A DNA stretch of 64,000 nt from an uncultured Bacilli bacterium (GTDB taxonomy: Bacteria; Bacillota_I; Bacilli_A; RF39; UBA660): positions 1-64,000 of the forward strand of contig CALWAL010000009.1 in the NCBI GenBank assembly GCA_944373145.1. The letters run 5' to 3'. Each line of letters opens with the position of its first letter. Position 1 is the stretch's first letter. The position numbers and the translations under genes were made by a program. This document shows, one piece after another, positions 56,374 to 64,000 of the stretch. The notes under the pieces were generated by a model that ran no database searches, was not told the DNA's origin, and saw only the letters and a program-made list of their open reading frames with translations.

Positions 56374-56418
56374 ATAATATCACTTTTTTAAGATTTGTCA
56401 ATTCCCTGATTAGGGAAT
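56374..56418 (-). promoter_or_regulatory. Recombinase promoter with adjacent palindrome
   Basis: On the minus strand TTGACA (56401-56396) and TATTAT (56379-56374) are spaced 16 bases apart. Immediately upstream, ATTCCCTGATTAGGGAAT (56401-56418) is a perfect palindrome with 7-bp arms that touches the -35 box. It could be an operator or a recombinase-binding site. Confidence 0.6.
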
Positions 56419-56427
56419 AAATAGTAT

Positions 56428-56700
56428 TTAGATAGATTTTAAATAATTTTCAAGTTCTGATAATTTAATCTTATTAGATAAGTTCTCAATAAATATTTCA
56501 TTAGAATAGTTAAAAGCAAGAAACGTAGTATTATTAATTATTATTCTATGTGGTTCAATATAAGTTAAATTAGTCTTATCAATTTTTCTAATACTACCAT
56601 TTATAATAGTGGGCTTAGTATTAGAAAAATCACATATAAACTCAATTTTCTTTTTTAACGATTCTTCTAATGATAGTTTTTCCTTAATAATATTTACCAT
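56428..56700 (-). CDS. Hypothetical protein at the element's right end
   Basis: I do not recognise this 90-residue protein. It is Ile/Asn/Lys-rich without cysteines, beginning MVNIIKEKLSLEESLKKKIEF with a helix, and likely alpha/beta. It has a ribosome site (AAAGGATGG) and precedes the recombinase in the same direction, so it could be a directionality factor or a regulator of excision. There is no clear helix-turn-helix. Confidence 0.5.
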   Translation of the reverse strand: MVNIIKEKLSLEESLKKKIEFICDFSNTKPTIINGSIRKIDKTNLTYIEPHRIIINNTTFLAFNYSNEIFIENLSNKIKLSELENYLKSI

Positions 56701-56771
56701 AGTTCCATCCTTTCTTTATAAAGTAGGATAGTCTTTGTATTCTTCCAAGTTGACAAGTGGGAGTTCGAAAC

Positions 56772-56830
56772 ACAAAAAAACTAATCCATTTCTAGATTAG
56801 TTATTTATCAAAACTCGAAAAGTTCGAGCA
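56772..56830 (-). terminator. Tandem terminators after tRNA-Gly
   Basis: Two hairpins follow the tRNA on the minus strand: CTCGAA/TTCGAG (56814-56828) with TTTT, and AACTAATC...GATTAGTT (56779-56802) with seven T. The second resembles the orphan hairpin at 48561-48590. Confidence 0.65.
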
Positions 56831-56840
56831 GATTTCACTA

Positions 56841-56915
56841 TGGAGCAAGTGATGGGAATCGAACCCACGTCTCAGCCTTGGCAAGGCCGCGTACTAGCCG
56901 TTGTACTACACCTGC
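56841..56915 (-). tRNA. tRNA-Gly (GCC)
   Basis: The 75-base tRNA has acceptor strands GCAGGTG and CACTTGC, discriminator T and an encoded CCA. The anticodon stem is CGGCC/GGCTG with loop TTGCCAA, giving anticodon GCC for glycine codons GGC and GGU. The T arm is GTGGG-TTCGATT-CCCAT. The minus-strand promoter TTGACA (56953-56948) and TAAAAT (56930-56925) lies just upstream. It forms the right edge of the mobile element. Confidence 0.95.
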
Positions 56916-57004
56916 ATGTATTTAATTTTACTTTATTATATTCAATTTGTCAATAACATATTTGTAATATGTAACAAAAATGATATAATTAAAGAGGTGA
57001 TAAT

Positions 57005-57430
57005 ATGGAATATAGAAAAATTGATAATCAACATTACGTTATTAGAATAAATAAGAATGAAGAAATTTTAGAACAATTGACAGAACTATGTAAAAAAGAA
57101 AATATTAGTTGTGGGTCAATTTCTGGAATAGGCGCTAGCAATAAGGTAGAAATAGGTTTATTTAATACATTGACTAAAGAATATAAAACAACAGTAAAAG
57201 AGGGAATGTTTGAAATAACTTCATTATTGGGTAATATTAGCCGAAAGGAGGACGATGTTTATTTACACTGTCATATTAATTTTAGTGATGCTTCTTTAAA
57301 TGTATACGGAGGTCATTTAGTAAAATGTTATATTTCGGCTACTTGTGAAATCATTATTACTGTTTTAAATGGATCTGTTAACCGTCAGTTTAATGAAGAA
57401 ATAGGTTTGAATTTATTTTCTTTCAAATAA
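57005..57430 (+). CDS. PPC/DUF296 DNA-binding domain protein
   Basis: A 141-residue single PPC (DUF296) domain: IRINKNEEILEQLTELCKKENISC, then GSISGIGASNKVEIGLFN, and the metal-binding-type HCHINFSDASLNVYGGHL. Bacterial stand-alone PPC proteins form trimers; they resemble plant AT-hook partner domains but their role is unproven. Ribosome site AGAGGTGATA. It is separated by 68 bases from the next gene and may be co-transcribed with it. Confidence 0.85.
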   Translation: MEYRKIDNQHYVIRINKNEEILEQLTELCKKENISCGSISGIGASNKVEIGLFNTLTKEYKTTVKEGMFEITSLLGNISRKEDDVYLHCHINFSDASLNVYGGHLVKCYISATCEIIITVLNGSVNRQFNEEIGLNLFSFK

Positions 57431-57498
57431 TGAAGAAACTTTTGTTTTTCTATTATATCTAATTAAGATGTGGTATAATAAAAAAATAGGAGGAATTT

Positions 57499-58125
57499 AT
57501 GAATGATTTATTAGAACATGTTAAAGTATATGAACAAAATACTATTAAAATAGATAATATATATTTTGATCCTTATCGTATTAAGGAAGAAACTCATGAT
57601 GCGGAGATAATTTTTATTACTCACTCACATTATGATCATTTATCAATTGAAGATATAAAAAAATTAAAAAACAATCGAACTATTGTTGTAGCTCCGCTAG
57701 ATTGTCGCTTAAAATTAAGCGAAATATTTTCTAGCGATAAAATATTTATAGTAGAACCTAATAATCGCTATAAATTGTATGATACAAGGTTTAGAACTGT
57801 ACCAATGTATAATATTGGTAAAGAATTTCACCCAAGGGAAAAAGATTGGGTTGGTTATGTTTTAGAGGTTGGAGATAAGTCTTATTACGTTGTTGGTGAT
57901 TCTGATATGACAGAGGAAATGGTTGCTACAGAATGTGATGTTTTATTTATCCCAATAGGAGGGACTTATACTATGGATGTAGAGGAAGCTGTTTTTGCTA
58001 CCAAATTAATTGAACCAAAGGTAGCTATTCCAACTCATTATGGTACGATTGTTGGAAGTGTTGAATATGGTGAAATGTTTAAAAAATTATTGCCAATTGA
58101 TATTGAATGTAAATTATATAAATAA
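57499..58125 (+). CDS. Metallo-beta-lactamase-fold hydrolase
   Basis: This 208-residue protein has HSHYDH (about residues 47-52), a further Asp in VVGDSDMTEE and a His in PTHYGTIVG, giving a binuclear metal site of the UlaG-like (short MBL) group. Members are often uncharacterised hydrolases of metabolites or RNA ends. Ribosome site GGAGGAA. A hairpin (CTAATTTTTTGTTAG region, about 58124-58143) follows. Confidence 0.85.
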   Translation: MNDLLEHVKVYEQNTIKIDNIYFDPYRIKEETHDAEIIFITHSHYDHLSIEDIKKLKNNRTIVVAPLDCRLKLSEIFSSDKIFIVEPNNRYKLYDTRFRTVPMYNIGKEFHPREKDWVGYVLEVGDKSYYVVGDSDMTEEMVATECDVLFIPIGGTYTMDVEEAVFATKLIEPKVAIPTHYGTIVGSVEYGEMFKKLLPIDIECKLYK

Positions 58126-58179
58126 CTAATTTTTTGTTAGTTATTTTTATTTTCCCACATATAATTTATTGAGGTGCTT

Positions 58180-59142
58180 ATGACAAAGGTAATTTTAATT
58201 TTTGGTGGGGAATCAAGTGAACATGAAGTTTCATGTAAATCAGCTCAATTTATATATGATTATATTGATGCCAAACGGTATAAATTAATGCCAATTGGAA
58301 TCTCTAAAACAGGAAGATGGTATTTTTATGATGGCGATGATTTTGTTAACTGGGAAGATAGCGAACAATTATTTGAAGTAACTAATATTATTGATACATT
58401 AAAAAATTGCGATGTTGTATTTCCAATTATTCATGGTAAATATGGTGAAGATGGGCATTTACAATCATTGTTAGAACTTTTTCATATTCCTTATGTTGGT
58501 TGTGATAGCAAAACAAGTATGTTATGCATGGATAAAGAATATATGAAAATTTTAGCACAACATTATAATATCCCAATTGTACCTTATGAAGTAATTAGGT
58601 TAAGAGATTTGAGGAAGAAAAGGGAATATCCTGTAATTGTTAAACCAGCTAATGGTGGCTCTTCAATTGGCATAAGCGTAGCACATAATAAAAAAGAATT
58701 GAAGTATGCTTATGAAGAAGCTTTGAAATATGATAATAAAGTGATATCTGAGGATTATTTAAAGGTTAGAGAATTAGAAGTTGCAGTTTTAACAAATGGT
58801 AATACTTATTATATGTCAAATATTGGTGAAATTTTAACTGATGGTGAGCTATATGATTATAATAATAAATATGTTTCTAGTAAAGATACTATCGTTAAGA
58901 GTAAACTGCCAAAAAAGGTAGAAAAACGAATAAATCGTTTAGTAGATAAATTAGTTCAAATATTTAATATTGAAGGAATGAGTCGGATAGATTTTTTCTA
59001 TGATGAAAAATTAGATTTAATTTATTTTAATGAGATTAATACTATACCTGGCTTCACAGAAATAAGTATGTATCCTAAATTATTGAAAAATTGTAAAATA
59101 GAATATCAAAAACTTATTTCAAAATTATTAGAAAATTGTTGA
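58180..59142 (+). CDS. ddl: D-alanine--D-alanine ligase
   Basis: The 320-residue ATP-grasp enzyme has LIFGGESSEHEVS at the start, the ATP lid VKPANGGSSIGI, and the metal-binding end FNEINTIPGFTEIS. It joins two D-alanines for peptidoglycan, so the organism has a cell wall. The ATG at 58180 follows GAGGTG; a start two codons upstream would fall inside that site. Confidence 0.95.
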   Translation: MTKVILIFGGESSEHEVSCKSAQFIYDYIDAKRYKLMPIGISKTGRWYFYDGDDFVNWEDSEQLFEVTNIIDTLKNCDVVFPIIHGKYGEDGHLQSLLELFHIPYVGCDSKTSMLCMDKEYMKILAQHYNIPIVPYEVIRLRDLRKKREYPVIVKPANGGSSIGISVAHNKKELKYAYEEALKYDNKVISEDYLKVRELEVAVLTNGNTYYMSNIGEILTDGELYDYNNKYVSSKDTIVKSKLPKKVEKRINRLVDKLVQIFNIEGMSRIDFFYDEKLDLIYFNEINTIPGFTEISMYPKLLKNCKIEYQKLISKLLENC

Positions 59143-59191
59143 AATTTTTAGATTTACATGTTAAAATGTACTAGTTTTAGGAGGCATGTAA

Positions 59192-60589
59192 ATGAAAAAA
59201 ACAAAAATTATATGTAGTATAGGACCTTCAAGTAATACATTTGAAGTATTTGAAAAAATGGTAGTAGCTGGTATGAATGTGGCACGTATTAATTTTTCAC
59301 ATGCAACTGGTGAAGAATGTCAAACAGCTGTTGATTTAGTTAAAAAAATTAATCAAGACTCAAAAAATTATGTAGCAATTATGTATGATACTAAAGGCCC
59401 AGATTTTCGAACTGGAAGTAATGAAAAAGAAGAAATTGAATTAGTTGAAGGCAATTTGATTCGTATTGTTAAAGATGATGTTTTAGGTAATCAAGAAAGA
59501 ATTACAGTTAATTATAAGAGTGCGATTGATACTTTACAAATCGGTAATATTATTCTAATTGAAGATGGAATGTTTAAATTAGAAGTTGTGGATAAAGATT
59601 CTAATTCATTAACTTGTAAAATTTTAGCTGGTGGTTTTTTAGGCTCAAGAAAGGGAATTAATGTACCAAATGTTAAATTGGACGAACCATTTTTAAGTGA
59701 AACAGATATTAATGATATTAAATATGCTTGTCATCATGATGGAGATTTTATTGCACTTTCTTTTGTTTCTTGTAAAGAAGATGTTGAATCAGTTCGAAAA
59801 TTGATTGTTAGTGAAGGATCTAACATGAAAATTATTTCTAAAATTGAATCAACTGGAGCAATTCAAAATATTGATGAAATTATTGATGCTAGCGATGGTA
59901 TTATGGTAGCTCGTGGTGATTTAGGTGTTGAAGTACCGATGAGTGAACTTCCTATTTTGCAAAAAATGATTGTTCGCAAATGCCGAGAAAAGGGTAAAAT
60001 TTCAATTGTGGCAACGGAAATGTTATCAAGTATGACTAAAAATATTCGTCCAACTAGAGCTGAGGTAAGTGATGTTGCCAATGCTGTTTTTGATGGTGCT
60101 GATGCGGTAATGTTAAGTAACGAAACTACTATCGGCAAACATCCGTTAGAGGCAGTTACAATCATGGCTAATATTTGTGAAAATGTTGAAAAACATCTAA
60201 AGTTTGAAGATATGATTTTGCCAAATCAAGAAAGTAGTATTAGAAACACTGTTGCTCATAGTGTTGTTGTAGCTGCTAATGATTTAAAAGTTAAAGCGAT
60301 TGTTGTATCAACACTTAGTGGTAAAATTGCTCGCCGTATTAGCACTTTAAGACCTCAAACAGTGATTATAGCCGCTTGTACAAAACCGGATGTTGCCCGT
60401 TCTTTAGCTCTTAGTTATGGAGTTATGGCAAAAGTAGTTCCTGTGTTAGATTCAGCTGATGATATATCTGCTAATGCTGTAGATGTTAGCTGTCAGATGT
60501 TAAATCTTGTCAAAGGTGATAAAGTAGTTATAACTGGTGGTTCACCTCTTGGAAAAAGTACAAATTTTTTGAAAATCGAAGAAATATAA
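59192..60589 (+). CDS. pyk: Pyruvate kinase
   Basis: The 465-residue enzyme begins KTKIICSIGPSSNTFEVFEK and has MNVARINFSHAT, the catalytic ISKIESTGAIQN lysine region, MVARGDLGVEVP and the ATEMLSSM loop. It makes ATP and pyruvate from phosphoenolpyruvate. The extra C-terminal PEP-utilising-type domain of the Bacillus enzyme (about 585 residues) is absent. Ribosome site AGGAGG. It lies 49 bases after ddl. Confidence 0.96.
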   Translation: MKKTKIICSIGPSSNTFEVFEKMVVAGMNVARINFSHATGEECQTAVDLVKKINQDSKNYVAIMYDTKGPDFRTGSNEKEEIELVEGNLIRIVKDDVLGNQERITVNYKSAIDTLQIGNIILIEDGMFKLEVVDKDSNSLTCKILAGGFLGSRKGINVPNVKLDEPFLSETDINDIKYACHHDGDFIALSFVSCKEDVESVRKLIVSEGSNMKIISKIESTGAIQNIDEIIDASDGIMVARGDLGVEVPMSELPILQKMIVRKCREKGKISIVATEMLSSMTKNIRPTRAEVSDVANAVFDGADAVMLSNETTIGKHPLEAVTIMANICENVEKHLKFEDMILPNQESSIRNTVAHSVVVAANDLKVKAIVVSTLSGKIARRISTLRPQTVIIAACTKPDVARSLALSYGVMAKVVPVLDSADDISANAVDVSCQMLNLVKGDKVVITGGSPLGKSTNFLKIEEI

Positions 60590-60640
60590 TTTTATTTCTT
60601 CTTTTTTATGTTATAATATTTCTAGAATAGAGGTGTTTGA

Positions 60641-61147
60641 ATGAATGAGAAAAAATACATGACAACTTATTGGATGGATTTACTAACTTATATTGTAATA
60701 CCTTTTGTATCTCTTGTATCAACGATTAGGGTAGTTCGTTCATTATTATATAGTGAATTTTCAATTAGTTTTTTCTGTTTTTTAGTTGTTGAAATTATTT
60801 ATATTAGTTTATATGTTATAACTTTTTTTAATGCGTATCGCAAATCTAAAATGGGGTATATATGTTTTAGAATACTAATATATGCAACAACTTTATATGC
60901 CACTGTTGATTATACTTTATCACAGGTCAGTGGATATAATAATATTTTAACATTTATTGGTTATTTATTTGTTTGTGCTATATTATGGGTATATCCTAAC
61001 GAAGTATATTTTAAAAAGCGTAAGGAATTGTTTAAAAATGAGAATAATTTTTGGTTTAAATCCAAAAATAAAAGAAATATAAAAATAAACGATAAAAAAG
61101 AAACTTTAAATGATAATAAGGTAGAAGTAGAAGATAATATAAAATAG
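60641..61147 (+). CDS. Hypothetical membrane protein
   Basis: The 168-residue protein has four predicted membrane segments in the first 130 residues (about 14-32, 38-60, 70-90 and 99-117). A Lys/Asn/Asp-rich cytoplasmic tail follows. No family motif is recognised. Ribosome site AGAGGTG. It follows pyk by 51 bases and precedes a terminator-like hairpin. Confidence 0.6.
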   Translation: MNEKKYMTTYWMDLLTYIVIPFVSLVSTIRVVRSLLYSEFSISFFCFLVVEIIYISLYVITFFNAYRKSKMGYICFRILIYATTLYATVDYTLSQVSGYNNILTFIGYLFVCAILWVYPNEVYFKKRKELFKNENNFWFKSKNKRNIKINDKKETLNDNKVEVEDNIK

Positions 61148-61212
61148 TGAAAAAGATTCTTGATGATAAAAAATAAGATATTGATAATTCTTATTTACTA
61201 TTAATTTACATA

Positions 61213-61242
61213 TAAAGGTGGGGTGTTACTCCATTTTTTTGA
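61213..61242 (+). terminator. Terminator-like hairpin
   Basis: TGGGGT and ACTCCA pair with one G-U, followed by seven T. The stem is short. Confidence 0.5.
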
Positions 61243-61280
61243 TAATTATGATATAATTTTTTTAGGATAGGTGAAGGTAT

Positions 61281-61772
61281 ATGGATAGATTAGAAATGAT
61301 TGATGATATTCGTAAATATGCTAATTTACTAATGCTTAGTAATCCTAATATCAATTATGCAGAGGCAACTAAAAAAGCTAAAATTTCTTTATTTGGACGA
61401 GAAATTAATTTTTTACAAAGCAATGTTGCAGAAAAAAATCAAAATATTGAAGAATTTGCTTTATCTTATATCGATATTGCTAGACGAGAGTTAGATGGGG
61501 ATTTTAGGTTAGATTTATATACTGAAGAGCAATTGAAAGAGATTATTATTGCTAAAAGAATGGGGATTGCTGTAGAAGAATTTATGAATATTTTTTATAC
61601 ACCTCTACAAATTAGAACCATTACTTTAGCGGCTTCATTAGGACGTGATATTAAACCATATACAACTAATTTGTATTTTGATCCTGAGGTAGAAATGCGT
61701 AAATTAGAAGAAGATAGCGATAATACAACTAATGATAAAGATAAAGTTTATACTAAAGATAAGGCATCTTAA
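61281..61772 (+). CDS. Hypothetical helical protein sharing a module with the gene at 9274
   Basis: This 163-residue protein is predicted all-helical and soluble. Residues about 85-130 (DLYTEEQLKEIIIAKRMGIA, then an IR-containing helix) match the C-terminal module of the protein at 9274-10053. The last 25 residues are acidic and probably disordered. The N-terminal helix begins MDRLEMIDDIRKYANLLMLS. Function unknown. Ribosome site AGGTGAAGG. Confidence 0.6.
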   Translation: MDRLEMIDDIRKYANLLMLSNPNINYAEATKKAKISLFGREINFLQSNVAEKNQNIEEFALSYIDIARRELDGDFRLDLYTEEQLKEIIIAKRMGIAVEEFMNIFYTPLQIRTITLAASLGRDIKPYTTNLYFDPEVEMRKLEEDSDNTTNDKDKVYTKDKAS

Positions 61773-61850
61773 AACTAGAAAACTAGTTTTTTCTTTTATT
61801 TATGGAAGTTTTATGATAAAATTGTAAATAGTAGGAAAGTAGGTATTTGG

Positions 61851-62537
61851 ATGAATGAAAATTTCAATAATCAATATTCTGATTATGGGAAAAAGGAAAA
61901 TAAAGAAACTAGTTTAGGGCTAGTTATTGCTATGATTATTATATTGATTGCTGTCCCTGTATTTGTGTTTACAAGCCTTAATAAAAGAGGAGATAATCAA
62001 GAAGATAATTTAAATAATGATTCTAATAGTGTTATTGAAGATAATCAACAAATGGATAATTCCACTGATAATGATGATTCAACTTTGCCAAGTGATTCTC
62101 AACAGTCGAATTCTAATTTAAATAATGATGCTGAAAAAGAGGAGGAAATAGAACCTCCGAAGACAGAAGTAACAACTTCTATGACTTGCACATTAACCCA
62201 AAATAATGAGTATGGAAAATTTGCTTATATTAATAAGTATACTTTTAAAAATGATCAAATATATAAAGCATCATCTCAAGTTACGGTAACTTTAAATAGT
62301 TCATATATAAAAAATCGCGATGAAATCATTAATCAATTGCGGTCGGCTAATAGTTCAGTAACTAGATTTGAAGGTATTTCTGATAGCGTTAAACGAACAT
62401 CTAATGGATTTACTTATACTGTGAAAATTGATGCAAATAAATTATCAGACTACGAATTAGCACAAGCCGGCTATCGGACACGTAATAAATCTGGTGTTAG
62501 AATGTATGCTTATAATAATGGATTTGCTTGTAAATAA
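61851..62537 (+). CDS. Hypothetical single-pass membrane protein with low-complexity linker
   Basis: The 228-residue protein has one membrane segment (about 22-43), an Asn/Asp/Ser/Gln-rich linker (about 48-105), and an extracellular globular domain (about 112-228). That domain has a pair of cysteines (in MTCTLTQNNE and the terminal GFACK) that could form a disulfide. The start of the globular domain (TCTLTQNN) echoes TCHTKVANN in the next protein, so both may belong to one fold (DUF1307-like). Ribosome site AAGTAGG. The next gene is 11 bases downstream. Confidence 0.6.
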   Translation: MNENFNNQYSDYGKKENKETSLGLVIAMIIILIAVPVFVFTSLNKRGDNQEDNLNNDSNSVIEDNQQMDNSTDNDDSTLPSDSQQSNSNLNNDAEKEEEIEPPKTEVTTSMTCTLTQNNEYGKFAYINKYTFKNDQIYKASSQVTVTLNSSYIKNRDEIINQLRSANSSVTRFEGISDSVKRTSNGFTYTVKIDANKLSDYELAQAGYRTRNKSGVRMYAYNNGFACK

Positions 62538-62548
62538 AGGAGAAAATT

Positions 62549-62980
62549 ATGAAATTTATTAGAATTGTAATAGTTTTTCTTTCCTTAATGTTATTTGTAG
62601 GATGTGGAGAAAAATATTTGACCTGTCATACTAAAGTAGCTAATAATGATTATTTGAATGTAAATAAGACTGTAAAATTAGAATTTGTTAGGTTTAATTT
62701 AACTAAATCTAGTATTTATCTTGATTATCAATTTAAAAATAACAATCAAAGTGATATTGATAGTATGAAAAAACAATTAACCGAGGAATGCTCTTTATAC
62801 AAAGATGATAATGGTGTAGTTTGCTTTGTATCAAGTTTAGATGACGGTGTTCATTTGGAACTTACTGTTACAGTTGATAAATTAACTGAAGAGAATAAAG
62901 ATTTATTTAGTGAGATGTTATCATATAAAAATTATGATGATGCAGAACAAAAATTAAGAAAAGAATATATTTGTGAATAG
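62549..62980 (+). CDS. Putative lipoprotein
   Basis: The 143-residue protein has a signal peptide with lipobox LFVGC (Cys about residue 20) and a compact domain. Its first strand, LTCHTKVANN, resembles the extracellular start of the preceding protein. Three further cysteines (about 92, 102 and 142) could make disulfides. The fold may be like YehR/DUF1307 lipoproteins, but confidence is low. It is in an operon with the genes on both sides. Ribosome site AAAGGAG. Confidence 0.65.
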   Translation: MKFIRIVIVFLSLMLFVGCGEKYLTCHTKVANNDYLNVNKTVKLEFVRFNLTKSSIYLDYQFKNNNQSDIDSMKKQLTEECSLYKDDNGVVCFVSSLDDGVHLELTVTVDKLTEENKDLFSEMLSYKNYDDAEQKLRKEYICE

Positions 62981-62991
62981 GAGGAATATTT

Positions 62992-64000
62992 ATGCCAGAA
63001 AAAATGGATGATGAAAAAAAATTAGAACAAGAAATAGAAAGTGAATTGTATAACAATAATGATGTACCAGCAGTTATGAAAGTTGAAGAGGTCGGTCAAC
63101 CGGTAAACACATCTATTAGTGGTAATGTTTCTAACGAATTAATTGAGGCTAAAATGAATGACACATCAGTAGAAACAATTACGCCAGATGCGCCAGTTGA
63201 AACAAATAATAATAGTAATCAAATAGGTATGCCAACAATGCCGTTAGAACCAGTTTATAGTTCTGACGCCAGAAATATGTCGGTTCAACAAAATCCTATA
63301 TTAGATATGAATATTCCTGTGCAAGTTGATAAAAAAGAAGAGTTGCCGACGGTTGAATCTGCGAGCATACAACCAGTTCCTTTTGCAACCGTATCTTCAG
63401 AAATTAATTCTGAAAGCAATGATGAAATATCAGCAATCTCACAGGAGAAACCTTATGTTGCTGAAGTCGTACCGGAAGTTACTAATCTAAGCCAAGGTGA
63501 ATTTTTTAAAGCTCAAGATGCTATTCAAAATGATGAAAATGTAGGGATTCAAGAACAACCAAATCTCAATATGCAATCAGATGTAATTGATAATTCAGTA
63601 GCTGTTTCAAATCAAAAAGATGTTATTCCAACTAATGAATCAGCAGTTGAAATGAGTGAGATTAATCAAGAAGTTGTATCGTCATCTGATGTGTCAAATA
63701 ATATTAATAATCATCTAGAAGGAAATGTATCTGATGATGTCCAAGAATATGTCTCCACAGAATCAACTATGGCTGCAGATCAACCAAATGTAGCGCCAAC
63801 AGTTATTCCAGTAGAATATACGACCTCACAACCAGTTGAATCGGTAACAAATGATGTAGTAGATGTTTCTATTAAAGATATTCCAATAGCTGATACTATT
63901 GTTGAAACAGGGGAAATTCAAACTCCTGTTACTCCAGTAATATCAGAACCACCTACATCTGAAATATCAGTAAAAACAGAATCTTCAACACAAACTTTAG
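62992..64000 (+). CDS. Long acidic, probably disordered protein (partial)
   Basis: The frame runs off the window end after 336 codons without a stop. The protein starts MPEKMDDEKKLEQEIESELY and is almost entirely low-complexity: Glu, Ser, Thr, Val, Pro and Asn dominate, with repeated V-P, E-V-V-P and T-P motifs. There is no signal peptide, no membrane segment and no cysteine. It could be the disordered N-terminal part of a larger membrane protein or a cytoskeletal or envelope scaffold. Ribosome site AGGAGG, 11 bases after the lipoprotein gene. Confidence 0.7.
   Translation, partial: MPEKMDDEKKLEQEIESELYNNNDVPAVMKVEEVGQPVNTSISGNVSNELIEAKMNDTSVETITPDAPVETNNNSNQIGMPTMPLEPVYSSDARNMSVQQNPILDMNIPVQVDKKEELPTVESASIQPVPFATVSSEINSESNDEISAISQEKPYVAEVVPEVTNLSQGEFFKAQDAIQNDENVGIQEQPNLNMQSDVIDNSVAVSNQKDVIPTNESAVEMSEINQEVVSSSDVSNNINNHLEGNVSDDVQEYVSTESTMAADQPNVAPTVIPVEYTTSQPVESVTNDVVDVSIKDIPIADTIVETGEIQTPVTPVISEPPTSEISVKTESSTQTL

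Noticed and set aside
56401..56418. Palindrome ATTCCCTGATTAGGGAAT as a terminator of the small gene at 56428
   Set aside because: It lacks a T run on the minus strand and directly abuts a consensus -35 box, so an operator or protein-binding site is more likely.

Overview
The window is very AT-rich DNA with standard bacterial coding: TGA is used as a stop and genes are tightly packed. It comes from a low-GC, spore-forming Bacillota of Bacilli type. Spore genes (yunB, an alpha/beta SASP, cotE), ezrA, ddl, T-box and S4-leader regulation and HrcA/CIRCE heat-shock sites all fit that group. The small genome-style gene set, reduced AddAB and N-domain-less ClpB suggest one of the reduced, uncultured, deep-branching Bacilli lineages. 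That placement is inference; no rRNA is present to test it.

Layout. 0-4.4 kb: CBS-domain protein, yunB, yutD, a DUF1292 protein, and a zinc-ribbon plus TPM-domain envelope pair. 4.4-10.7 kb: tmcAL, yceD-rpmF, a tyrosine T-box driving HAD phosphatase-deoC-tyrS, an unknown helical gene, and rpsD with its autoregulatory leader. 11-20.5 kb: ezrA, a WG-repeat membrane protein, thiI, SASP, miaB, three tandem lipoproteins and cotE behind a sigma-E-like promoter. 20.5-32 kb: rpsP-khpA, then uppS-cdsA-rseP with a NatAB-like ABC exporter and a rhodanese, then addB-addA. 32-38.4 kb: a coiled-coil phosphoesterase, a rubredoxin/ferredoxin redox operon behind overlapping palindromes, a DUF3419-like gene and gmk. 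38.4-46.6 kb (minus strand): htpG and clpB, each with a CIRCE site. Between them lie a phosphoesterase-nucleotidyltransferase fusion and a Rieske-FAD oxidoreductase. An SDR gene follows clpB.

Accessory region, 46.7-56.9 kb. A broken GNAT gene, an intact GNAT and an ASCH protein lead into an apparent 8.2 kb mobilizable element next to tRNA-Gly(GCC). The element carries a large serine recombinase, a MobV-type relaxase, an oriT-like intergenic region, a Type II restriction-modification pair (C5-methyltransferase plus an Eco47II/Sau96I-like nuclease, probably GGNCC), an ASCH protein and a large DUF4365-like protein. The recombinase is preceded by a promoter, a small leader peptide gene and a terminator hairpin that together look like a translational attenuator. 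A 9-bp direct repeat lies in the 3' end of tRNA-Gly and again beside an orphan tRNA-type terminator at the far left. It suggests where the element entered.

56.9-64 kb returns to core genes: PPC-domain protein, metallo-hydrolase, ddl, pyk, then a run of small membrane and envelope proteins of unknown role. It ends in a long acidic, probably disordered protein cut by the window edge.
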